From the NCBI RefSeq assembly GCF_901000735.1, contig NC_081551.1:17388545-17452544 (forward strand): DNA of 64,000 nt, given 5' to 3'. The notes below the pieces were generated by a model, which was not told the origin of the DNA, searched no databases, and worked only from the letters and a program-made list of their open reading frames with translations. This stretch comes from Corylus avellana (lineage: Eukaryota > Streptophyta > Magnoliopsida > Fagales > Betulaceae). Positions 24,313 to 35,085 of this stretch are shown here, piece by piece. Positions within the stretch are counted from its first letter, which is position 1. Each line of letters opens with the position of its first letter. The position numbers and the translations under genes were made by a program.

Positions 24313-26735
24313 CTAATCTGTACGTAAAATATCATCTTGTGGCCTGAATCTCCCAATCAAAATGTAGGGAAATGTAACCATGCAAGCCATAAACAGTGTG
24401 AACTGCAGCAATGAGAAGAGTAGTTAGACAGTTGCAACATGTAAAATATTGCACAAGAAGGCATTACAAACCCAAAAGCATGTGAGCTATACCAGAAGAG
24501 GAAGAGTCAGGAAACTCCATATTGGCCATAAAGCAAAAGAGAACCTACAAGGGAAAATCTCAGCAAAACAGGGGTAATTTTAAGCACATCATGCAATAAG
24601 TTTAAAAATATTAAGCATGATGGTTCCTCTTACAAGCAAAAGGAGACAAGTCCAAGAAGGGTAACAAATGGCAAAGCAGATATACTTGTCAGTTCCCATT
24701 TCTCATCAAACCTCCTGACACTCCCAACTGACATGCTTGAATAAAAGAAGAAGAGAGCATTCAAACCAACACCAACCATCCCAAGGTACAAAGGCATTCT
24801 GCAAGAGAATAATAATATATAAGATTGCAGACAAAAAAAAAAAAAAAAAAAAAGCTGAACCATGCTCATTAATTTGCTTTTTGATCATGTTCATGAATAA
24901 ATACTACTGTCTTACAAATGACCTTATAGCCTGACGGTACTTCTCTATTCAAAGTCAGAGGACTGGGCTTCAACCTGTTATTAGAGGGTGCTTATGCAGT
25001 TCTCTATCCATTGTCCAACACACGCACGCACACACACAATATCTACACCCAATTATTAAGAGGGTCTGTGCTCGCATCCCATTGGATCATTGGTTCTCAA
25101 GATTTCTTATTTACACAATACTATCCCACTAATGGCCATATAGCCTAATGGTATTTCTCCTTTCAAAGGCAGAGGTGTAAGCTTCAACCCATTATGGGTG
25201 AGTACTTATGCAATTGCAGGTTATTCTATCATTTGTCCAAAACGCACACACGCACACATATACCGTCTCAATCCAGTATACATATCTGAAATGTCTGTGC
25301 TCTCAACCACTAGGGCATGAGATCAAAGTCTCAGGAGCCCACCATTTATTCTAAAAAACAAATAAAAATTGCAAAATCATTCAAATTAATAGGGAAGAAA
25401 GATGCTAGCATGAACATAGTTTGGAAAATAAAAAAATAACAAGCGAAGAAATACCCTACATAAATTACATGAACTTAATGATTTTGAAGTCTTAAGTTCC
25501 CTAAGAGTATCCATAATTTTTGTCACCGCATATTTACAAACTTCAGCAATAAGTCACAAGGCATCTTGGCCTGTTATGAACCCTAAAAGTGCCTCATTTT
25601 TTAAATTTAGAGAGGCCTCAATAATCTCGGAGGTTGGTCCTTGGTTTTGAACATGTTAACATTGCTCTTGTCTGATCATAACAATAACTTCAAGAAAACA
25701 TGAATTCAAGTAATTGTATGCAAATTTTTACATAAAATAGATGCTTAAGTAACCTTACCAATGTCAAAACCTCACTTTGAATAAAGCTAACAGTGCCCTC
25801 AATCATTGAGAAGCACTTGTCTAAAGTTGTATAACTCGGTTATTATGAATATTGCAATTTTGCAGAGACTAAATTACCAGACACAGTAATATAATAGTCC
25901 ATTCTGCTTTTTTTCATACCTATCAAATCCTATTTCTCGTTATTTCTTGCCACATATATAATATGGCAAATAGTTCTGATATAAAGTAGACTTCAAAATC
26001 AAAATAGAGGCACACTACTACATATAAAATTCGGAAATATGTAAAAAATGAAGAAATAATGATATAGAGAAGACTTCTATGGATAAATACTGTCTACTCC
26101 ACAACCAACCCAAATAACAACATGCAATGCATTTTAATAACCAAATAGAACCTTATGATCTAAATATGACTTTCTAGATGCTTATATAATTATTAAGTCT
26201 TGTTGCCTTGGCCTAAGAATTGGTCAATTATGCATCAAATGAATCTGGAAGCTAAGAGAAAGAATCACACCAAACCACAATGAAATTTATAAACTTTTGT
26301 GCAATCATATGTATGACTTCAATAAAATTAAGGACTAAGCAGCTGGATGATATTATATCTCTCAAGCAATAAAACATTGACATTCGATAAACACGATAAC
26401 AGAAGATACTAATTCCATCAAATAAACAAATCATTAATATGTATTCAAATATCAAAAAATAATTGGCAAATTTTTTACCTTCTGATTCGCTCATCATGCC
26501 ACACAAGATATATCAAATTGGAGTGCCGATCACCATAGTATATAATGAAAGCTGCCGAAGCAAGCCAAAGGAAATTCTCCAAAATCTCAATCCACGTCCG
26601 TTTTCTCATACTTGTAGGTGATGTAGGACGTGACCTCGAGCATGCGTCATCCTCAAGGTCATCACCACTTGAGGCATACCCCTGGCTGTGCCTCTGCCTC
26701 ATATATCCGCCACCAACCGGCGTCCCACCAGACAT
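24313..26735 (-). CDS. TMEM128-like four-helix membrane protein, 187 aa
   Basis: Exons 26735-26479, 24798-24634, 24544-24493 and 24402-24313 join in phase with GT/AG borders to a TAG stop. The N-terminal 45 residues are hydrophilic (Gly/Ser/Arg/Asp-rich). Four hydrophobic segments follow at about 52-67 (ENFLWLASAAFIIYYGD), 88-106, 125-146 and 148-174, then a short polar tail ending ILRTD. The pattern W-LAS-YYGD, then EKWEL, then FALWPIWSFLT matches the TMEM128 family, small multi-pass proteins of unknown biochemical function, probably in endomembranes. The ATG at 26735 is preferred because MSGGTPVGGGY is the conserved plant start; the frame stays open 34 codons upstream to 26837. Intron 1 (1.7 kb) contains repeat DNA. 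Confidence 0.88.
24914..25350 (+). repeat. Two diverged direct copies of a tRNA-like (SINE-like) repeat
   Basis: Copy 1 starts near 24914 (ACCTTATAGCCTGACGGTA) and copy 2 near 25130 (GGCCATATAGCCTAATGGTA). Each continues with 'aaag.cagagg', a box B-like 'gcttcaacc', a 'tatgca' phrase and then a (CA)n-rich tract. Both lie in intron 1 of the TMEM128-like gene. They look like old SINE copies; ends are approximate. Confidence 0.5.
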
Positions 26736-28614
26736 AATGACACTCAAATGACAGCCAAACAAACAACATGCAACACAAGAGTCTCCCCCCGGAATCAACA
26801 AAATCACTCCAATCCCCAGACTAAGAGATGAATACAATTCTCCAGGAACCTAGTAGAAGATAACCAAGCTCACAACACGTAAAACAACAATCTCGCGGCA
26901 GTATAATCAACAAAACCTCTCCAGTACAATCCACTAATGAATTCAATTCGAAAAAGAATCTAACAAATATCTGTACCACTTCATCACTCTTAAACCCCAA
27001 CCAACATCACCAACAAATAGGTTTGAAATCTGCTATAATCTCCGAGAATTGAATGCACAAACCATAAAAGGTGCAATAAACCACACGTCTCTAATCACTG
27101 ATTTCCGTATATCACCTCAAATCAAAAACCCACATACTGATTGAAACAAACAAAAAAAAAAACAAAACAATTGACTATTAAAAAAAAAACCTGCTAATCA
27201 ACAAAACCCAAATCCAAAATCCGATATTTCGCAAAACCCTTATCACGAATACATTCAACACAGAGAATCAAAGACCGAGACCGAGATTTCCACAGAACAA
27301 ACCCGTTCAGCCCCTCGCGTACTCCGCTCCAAAGTGAATGCTTCTGATTCTTCCAACCCACATTCTGATATCAGCATCTCTTCGATTCCCACACAGCAAT
27401 CCCTTGGGCTTCTTCAATTCCAGTCATCAATGCAGACAAGTAGAAGAGTAGGAATAAGAAAACAAGAAGTGTAATAAAAGGAAACCAAAAAGGGTATTAT
27501 GGTCGTTTGGTCAAGGAGTTAGGAGTATGTGTATGTGCGTGTCCGCGTGTATATGCTTGTAGGTTGACGAGAGGGATCTGTGTGACAGAATGTTCAATCA
27601 TCGCCTACAAAGGTTTGGACATGCCAAGTGTGCAAGCGATTCCTTTCGTGCAAAGAATGTAGGATTAGAATCTTCTCTAATAACAACAATAATAATAATA
27701 ATATTTTTATTACGTGTTTGTAAAATTTTTGTACTTTTTGAGTGCCGGTAGGGTGAGGCAACGGCTATTAGTGCTTATCAAGCACGCCATTCTGTGGATT
27801 TGAGCTGTGCTTGCTCACCACTCAAATGGGGTTGGATAACTTTCAGCTCAAGCTTTCAAAAATAAAGGAAATGTTGCCTTTTTAAGGGGTGGGATGATAT
27901 ATACTGGGTTACCCACCAAAAGTATTATCATAACGTGGAGGAGATTGGAAGGATTAATCATGCCTTCAAAGCTCAGATCGAGATTCTTAGCAATTTGAGT
28001 ACTATATAGATAATCGGACAGCAATTCAGACAGTCAATTGTTGCGATCCTCAACGTTAAAACACATGTCTAATTTGATGTTATTCCAATGATATATAATA
28101 TGATATTTCCGTCTGAAAAGAATTTTAGTATTTGAATGGCGTTAATCAAGCATGTCTTGGACCATTTATATGCACAAATTGCGGCATTGGAGTTGTTTAA
28201 CATGTAGAAGTAGAGGTCAGTTTCAATACCCACGAACTCAGCATCCCATTGGTTTTAGTAATTGATATTAGTTGAAATGAAAGTGACCTGTCCTGATATT
28301 TCCAAGAAGGATTCTTCACTTGGCTTCTTTGTGCTAAGTTATGATACAACCAATTGTTCCAACAAATATCTGTTTCTTAATCTTATCGTCTTAGGAAACA
28401 GCCATAATAAGCAACATAACTTCTTATGCAATAATTTATTTAATTAAATATCTTTTTATCTTCTCAATCACCTACCTGTGACCTGTCTACTAACCTTGAA
28501 TTTGATAAAAAAAAAATAATAATAATTAAAAGCTGAAATTACAGGCAACATCTACCTACAAAAGCCACTAGAAGCTTCTCCAAAAAAAATAAAAGAAAAG
28601 ATTGTTAGGTCAGG
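26736..28614. other. Intergenic: TMEM128-like leader and MED17 3' flank
   Basis: No coding gene seen. 26736-27450 is the likely 5' leader/promoter of the TMEM128-like gene (A/C-rich, no long frames). An (AAT)n-like run lies near 27683-27703. The remainder shows no recognisable element. Confidence 0.5.
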
Positions 28615-31600
28615 TCATTGGCTACCACCTCCACTGCACAAGCTCACCAAATCCATCAGGGTTGAATATAACACATCCAGGGAAAGATGGCCTAAGAACT
28701 TCCTAAATTCTGATGCACCATCAGAATCCAAATGAAGTTTTCGATCTTCAGCGAAACCATCATCCATAAGCAACCACCAGGAGATGCATCCTTGAGTATC
28801 GTCTGGGTCCACATGAGCCACCAGGCTAAGTGTTTCGCCCTGCTCCAGCTCAAAGGATAAGCATAGGAAGTCTCGGTTTGCCTTCATTCCCACCAAAAGA
28901 GCTTCCTCATGAAGCCAGCCAATGACTTGGCTTGCAGCCTGTTTCAAAAATACAACATTATTTCAACACCACAAAATAATTGCATGGTCACTGTGGGCTT
29001 GTTTGCTAATGTTTTTAAAAGGTGTTTTTTTTTTTTTGGTTGGGATGTGACATAAAAGTGAAAGTAGTTTTGATTGTTTTGTATGTTAGTTGTCTGTTAA
29101 TGTTTTTGCTTTTTTGCTAAAAAACAAAAAGCAATCCTAAAAAGCATTAGGAAAGGGGCCCTATATGTCTTTATTTACATACATTAGACAAGCGTGCGTG
29201 TACTCATTGGTATGTCCATGCATGTGTGCACCTACTTTATCATGAGAAGTCTTACCTGTTGCAGAATTATCGTAGGAAGATCTGCCAAGTCACAGTCATA
29301 TCTGTTCATAGAAGAACTTTCCCCCGAATTCCCTTTGAACTGGCCAACAACATTAGGAGCACCTTCCCCTTCTACGTTGATGCAATCATCATTCACCACC
29401 ACCTTAGTCCGGAACTCTGTCTTAATGACATTTCTCACACGATCGTGGGATGATGTAGGGGCTTGGCAGCCTGCATGAAGGATGGACTGAGGAACCCTCA
29501 TGAAGATTGTCCATGCGGATGTCCTAGAATGCCAAGTTGGATTACATATCAAATGGAGATAAGGGACCCTGCAAACCTACAGATATCAACTAAAATTTAC
29601 TGAGAAAAATGTCCAATCATATAAAAATCAAAGATTCTGTTTTATACATGTTAAATGAGGAATAGGTCCATACCACATTTTCCAGCTCCATAAGAACTTT
29701 GTTGGAAAATATTCTATGACCCAGAGACATGCAGAAATGACCCAAAAGGCTGGACCCATCCTTTGCCCCTTGTGTAGATACTCGTGCACCAGTGTAAACG
29801 GGTCTATCCTTTGCTCTCATGAAAATATGCTCATGGAAAACCTGTTGCAGGTAGATTTCATAGCTAATACGATTGGGAAATCCCCACTTTTTCCTAGGGG
29901 TATCATGTTCTTCCTCTGGTAACTTCACTCCATCCAACGTGTCCAAAGGTAAAATTGCATTTTCTAAATTCTGGGGGGCTAAATTTTCAAGCATTTGATC
30001 TCCTTGACTAGATGGAGTAAGTGATATGAACACAGAGGTTCCTTGACCTATGCTCAATTGCAAATAATTTTCTCGTATACCAGTCACATTAACTCCTAAA
30101 GATGGGTTAAATGCTTCACGATTGACCAAATCAAACACCTGGACCACAAGAACCAGTGGGTAAACAACAGTAAAAAGAATATTAATGAAATACAAAATAA
30201 AAGATGTATGGGAAAAGAAAAAACCTGCTCATCAAAGATTGCTCGGTGAACTTCACGAACAAGCAAATGTGTTTCTTTAACATACTCATCATCACTTAAG
30301 GATTCTTTCTCACTTTCTCTTGAGTGATGGTCCATTGAGGGATGGGTTTTGGTTTTATAGGGTTCCCTCAGAGTATCATCCGAATGTCGACCAAGAAAGC
30401 AAAATTGAAGAGAGCGGCATGAATTTGGAGGTAAATTTATTGAAAGCATGCCAGCTGAGTCATGGTCAACACGAACAGTAGATAAAGATGATGGACGGAA
30501 TACAGCTACTGGATCATACAGCGAATTGTCAAACAGATCAATTGTGAAGCCTTCACTTCCAGGAGCTGAAGCTGCCCCACGCTGCCGTTTAACTTTCCAG
30601 TTTTGCTGCAATCTATCCGCTTGTCAGGAAACGAGGCAGGGGATGTTTTAGCAGAACTAAACTTAAATGGGATAAGCATTTTCAACGCATTTATAGGAAT
30701 GAGTAAGTTGAGAAAAGATCTTTTATTGTGGTACTATGTTATAGCAATATAAATCATTTTGTGAGTGTGCACAAAGAGAAAGAGATGCAGTCTCAAAGAC
30801 TTCAAAATCATATAATGCTAGCCTCTAACACCAATTCTTTTTTTGTGTGGTAACCCTATAACTGCAAGCTAAACAAGGAAAAGTAGTTATAACCCCAGTT
30901 ATCTCCAACTTGTGTTTCCAACTTTCCCGCAGTGTGATTTTAAAGCAATGTAGTGTAATTAGTTAATAAAATAAATGAGACAAAGCTACCTGATTAGTGC
31001 ACCATAAAATCTTGCTTCCCTAGAAACCTGCTGTTCCAAAGTTTTGGCAGACTGCTTAAAATATTTACCAAGATGCTGCATCGGATACAAAAAAGAAGAA
31101 GAAGAGATTTTCAACAACTATCAGAGACATTATCAAGATGAACAAGCAATTTATTAACACATCATTTCGTTGGAGAGCAACTGTTAGCAAATCCTACATA
31201 AGTGACGATGGCCAAAATTACATCAGAACATTCACATGAATTGGAAGGATAGGAAGTAAAACATTAGTTTAGAAGTAAACAGAGAGAGAGTACCCGGAAG
31301 CATTGTAACTTGGTTGAGGCAGATACAGAAAGGTCAGACAGGATTTCATTTGGCAATGGCTTTGGCCTGGTCATACTGGCCACTGTTACTGCATCGTTAG
31401 CTTCCACCTATACATATTAATTTAAAAACAAATTACACATACAAAACAAGTCCACATTCATCTGTGATGATTAGTAAATTCTTTTTCCAATGGGTATTGC
31501 TCACAATGCTTGTGCGTCCATAACATAAGCCAACAAGTTTTTTATTTTTTATTTTATTTATTTTATTTTTTTATAAGTAACATAAATCCAAAGAGTTATC

Positions 31601-33470
31601 TCAAGCTTTTCACTTTGTGGCGTTGACTGGGTTCTCTGATTGGAAAATCTAAAATCCCAACCATCCATTTAGTTGCAAGGACAATGAAGGGCAAAAATAA
31701 ACAACAGTACAGAATTTTAAGTTTGTAACATTTCTCTTTCCCCAGAGGGAGCTAAAGAGAAGTGATAAGTTCAACAAAGCAAAATAGTTTTTTTAGGCTC
31801 TATTGAGTCTTCAGTTTTCTAGAGTTTTCCAGATAAAAGATCTACTGGGCTCTGTCAACAGCTATGTTTGTAGCAATGCCACATGCTGTTCAATGACGAT
31901 GTCCTGGTACATTAAACTAGAAACATCATGATTTATGCAAACTTATAAACAAAATTTAAACAGACCTAGATGGAGTTAAGTTAGAATTGCAAGCAACTGA
32001 TCCAACAGAGATGGCTCTTGATGTCATTATAAGACAGCATGATATGAATCACAGGCGTTGTGACAGGGATTTCCCCCCTTTCACCTTCTTTAATTGAATG
32101 AAATGTTAATAAATTGTGGGGATAAACTCTAGAGTTTCGCCAATAATTCTGTTCATCTTGAACAAGCATCTCCAGTTTCTGGTGGATATTGTGATTTATT
32201 ATTTATAGAACCTGTGTGTTGAATGGCTGTGTAATTTTCTTCTTCTTCTTTTTTCTTTCTTTATTTATTTTTATTATTACTTTGCCTGCGCCTGCGGGGG
32301 AGGGGTTGGGGGTGAAATTGGTGTGGCAGACTTGCTGCCCAACTTAATCCTTCCTTGGTTTTGGCTTTCTCATGACAAGGATTATTTAGTTGGTTTGAGG
32401 ATGGAAAGTTTCGTCGTTCCCTTACTCATTATAGTTTTTATAAAGTTATCATGGTTATTAATCGAGGTTGATAGACCAGGTAAGCAATCACTGCACAATT
32501 TAAAGTTGCAAATAACCACTGATATGGTGTTGAAAAACCGACTAAGATGAACATCATAATCATTAGCATTCACCCATCTCGTGGTTGCTATGCAACAAAA
32601 GAATGCCGATCATGTCAAAGTTTCCAGATTGTTTGCAATTGGAACTTTACATCTAATGGTTCACCCCTAAATTCTTTCTTCAATTAAACAATATCAGAAA
32701 CCTAACAGTTATCTCTAATATCTATAAACTTCACAACGCAATATGAAATTAGATTCGACTGTAAATGTTATATGCGTTACTCACGGTGTTAATGAGATCT
32801 ATAATGACAGAGAGCTCCTGATGAGCCAACTGCAAATTCTCCACCATGCTCTGCCATTGCCACGGCGTCGAGCTCTCCTTCGAGCTCTTCTTCTGCTTTT
32901 TCTTATCGTCTTTCTCCACCGCCCATGCAAAGTCAATTCGCCGAATCAGCGAAAGCCGCTTCTCGTCATAATCTACATCTCTATGTAAAATACAAAAAAA
33001 AAAAAAAAAAACAAAACAAAACAAAAAACAAAAACAAAAACAAAAACAAAAAATGTAAAACCTTCCGTTTGGTAGCTGAGAAAACTGAGGAAAATAACTA
33101 AGAATTGAAATTTTATCAAAACTCTACTACTTCATTACTCGACTACGTTCCTTGGGGTTAATCTAATAACCTAAATCACTAAATAAACATGCAAACAAAT
33201 TACACAAGCTCAAGAATACAATGCGCTTAATCCTTCTCTCTAGTAGCCAAAGGAAACTGAGGAAAAAGGAGTAAGTAAATTTTGAATTTTAAGCAAAACT
33301 TTGTTCTTTGGTTATATTTTCTTCTCCTACATTTTATCTAAAGCCAAACGGTGTTTAAGCAAGGGAAAAGAAGAACCGTACGGAGGGAAGCGTTCGGCGC
33401 CGTTTTCTTCAATGGCGTCCAAGCGCTTGACGGGAAGTTTGTCCAGAGAGACTTCCAGTTTCCCGTCCAT
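28615..33470 (-). CDS. MED17: Mediator complex subunit 17 (MED17), 660 aa, 8 exons
   Basis: MED17 is a core subunit of the Mediator head module that links transcription factors to RNA polymerase II in the nucleus; in Arabidopsis (At5g20170) it also supports small-RNA production (family knowledge). Exons: 33470-33382, 32980-32785, 31407-31294, 31075-30990, 30612-30225, 30138-29674, 29576-29256, 28938-28615, all GT/AG and in phase. The start MDGKLEVSLDKLPVKRLD and then NGAERFP match the plant N terminus. Other landmarks are SLIRRIDFAWAVE, NLQLAHQELSVIIDLINT, WKVKRQR, EGFTIDL, FPNRISYEIYLQQVFHEH and, near the end, CISWWL and GHLSLDVLYS. Length is close to Arabidopsis. It appears intact. A Ty3 LTR begins 371 bp upstream of the ATG. 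Confidence 0.96.
28995..29161. mobile_element. Small MITE in MED17 intron 7
   Basis: The left end GGGCTTGTTTGCTAATGTTTTTA and the inward-read right end GGGCCCCTTTCCTAATGCTTTTTA are imperfect inverted repeats. The element is 167 bp, non-coding, and its interior is T-rich left and A-rich right. No certain target duplication seen. Confidence 0.5.
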
Positions 33471-33836
33471 CTTCTCTCAGCGATTTTCCTGGCAAATTTT
33501 GGAGAGGAACCTCGCAATTGATGCTTCACTCTTGAGCGAGTTTGGTACCTTGAAAGACCGATATATCCCTCAGAATTGAGAAATTGACGTGGATAAGGGC
33601 ATGGGACGGATCGGGGTGGGTTTGGAAGTTTTTTTATACCCAACCCGCACCTAGTGGGTATTTTAAATTACACCCGAAACCCGGCTGTAATGAACAATAT
33701 CCGCAGGGTCTCGAATTGTGCGGGGCGGGTTTTTTGTGTCTTTCTTTTGCAAAAGTGAGAGCAACCCCTTCAATCATTCTATAGAGAGAAGTAGATAGAA
33801 GAAAAAGGCAAAAGCAAGAAAATGAAGAAAAGAATG
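33471..33836. promoter_or_regulatory. MED17 upstream region cut short by Ty3 insertion
   Basis: Only 366 bp separate the MED17 start codon from the Ty3 target duplication. 33594-33735 is unusually GC-rich for this window (cggggtggg, acccgaaacccgg, cggggcggg) and looks like a repeat fragment; GC-rich DNA of similar style lies on the other side of the Ty3 element at about 47440-47620. Confidence 0.45.
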
Positions 33837-33841
33837 AGTAA

Positions 33842-34568
33842 TGTTGAAGCAGTTTCTAGTACGATGAACTCAAGAGAATCCAAGCATCCAAGCTACGCCT
33901 TTTGTTGTTCATACTTTCTGTCAGACTTGCAAAACTAGAGCACGCGTTAAGAGGACGTGTCGGGTGTTGGCCGGTGGTTCCTCCTCTGATGCTTAAGTCA
34001 GTGTGTATGTAAACTCAGTATATGTTTTAGTGGTCGTCCTTTGTACCTTTGGACTCAGGTCTTTTATAGTTGATCATGCGGAGGTGGTCATGATGACCGA
34101 GCGGAGGATCCAGGATTTGGGCGTAACGGCTGGTAGAGTTAATATTCATGTCTCCTCTCTTTATGATTGGCAAGAGGCCGTTACATGTATTGATAGGATT
34201 CTGAGGATGGCGTGTATCTATCAGGAGTCTTTTAAGAGCATGATCATAACCGTTCCGATGATCTTGTTATGTGTGAGTTGTCCATATAGCTAAATTGTAT
34301 CCTGATTGTGATAGATGCATCTGGATGTTAAGTGTAGGAGATTCATTGTGACACAATATTCGGTTTTTGGCCGTCCGAGAGTGTAAGAGACGACTCCGTA
34401 TCCATTGCTTTGTGCTGGGTTGCATTCATAGAGCCCATTTGGATGTATCGGGCTTTCTTGGGTCGTTGGGCCTTTGACCCGCGGGTTCGAGTGATGAGTT
34501 TATGTGTAACACTTGGGTTGTTGGGCCTTTTGACTTGCGGGTTTGAGTGATGGGTTTTCTGTGTAACA
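33842..34568 (-). repeat. 3' LTR of the Ty3 element
   Basis: 727 bp. On the minus strand it starts TGTTACACAG and ends GCTTCAACA. A TATA box (TATAAAAG) lies at 34068-34061 in the direction of MED17. The next plus-strand bases (from 34569) complement to GGAGGGTAAC, a polypurine tract candidate. By eye it is about 92-93% identical to the other LTR. Confidence 0.92.
34061..34068 (-). promoter_or_regulatory. LTR TATA box directed toward MED17
   Basis: CTTTTATA on the plus strand reads TATAAAAG on the minus strand. It is conserved in all three LTR copies of the window (also near 46588 and 63671) and lies about 590 bp upstream of the MED17 ATG. Confidence 0.6.
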
Positions 34569-34991
34569 GTTACCCTCCAAATTCCTTCTGCCGAGACTTT
34601 GGGAGGAGAGAATTCAAACTCTCGATCTTCTTATAGTGTTCGTTTCTCGAGGGTAAATTATTTAAGTGCTTTCCCTACTCGGTTCCCTGTAGCCGTTGCT
34701 AACCATTTATGGAACCTAACACTTGCACGTTTCGGATATTCCGAGATTTGTTGCAATCTTACGATTTTTCAAATCTTTTGTCTCTATCCACGTAAATGCG
34801 CTGTCGTTTGTCCACGTGTTCTTCTAGACGTGGTTCGAAAATTGACGAAACAGGTGTCGATTTGTGAACGGTGCCTTTGGTTGCGTTTTTTGAAGGGAAA
34901 GATGGCTCGAGTCTCTTTAGTTCAGGCGTGACTGCAGGCTCATGATGCCCCTATATTAAATACCCTGCGCCTTGTCCGAGGTTTCCGATTC

Positions 34992-35036
34992 TATAAAGAT
35001 TTCGCCGTCAACCTTCATTGCTTAAGCCTTATAAAT
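34992..35036 (+). promoter_or_regulatory. Candidate promoter of antisense frame 1
   Basis: TATAAAG at 34992 and TTATAAAT at 35029-35036 lie 94 and 57 bp before the ATG at 35086, on the strand opposite to gag-pol. Confidence 0.45.
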
Positions 35037-35085
35037 CTCCATCCATCTTTCGAGAGCTTAGTGCATTTTGATTTTTCCAGTGATC

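Noticed and set aside
34599..34931. 110-codon plus-strand frame just inside the 3' LTR
   Set aside because: It overlaps the polypurine tract and the presumed upstream region of antisense frame 1; composition is not protein-like and no motif is seen.
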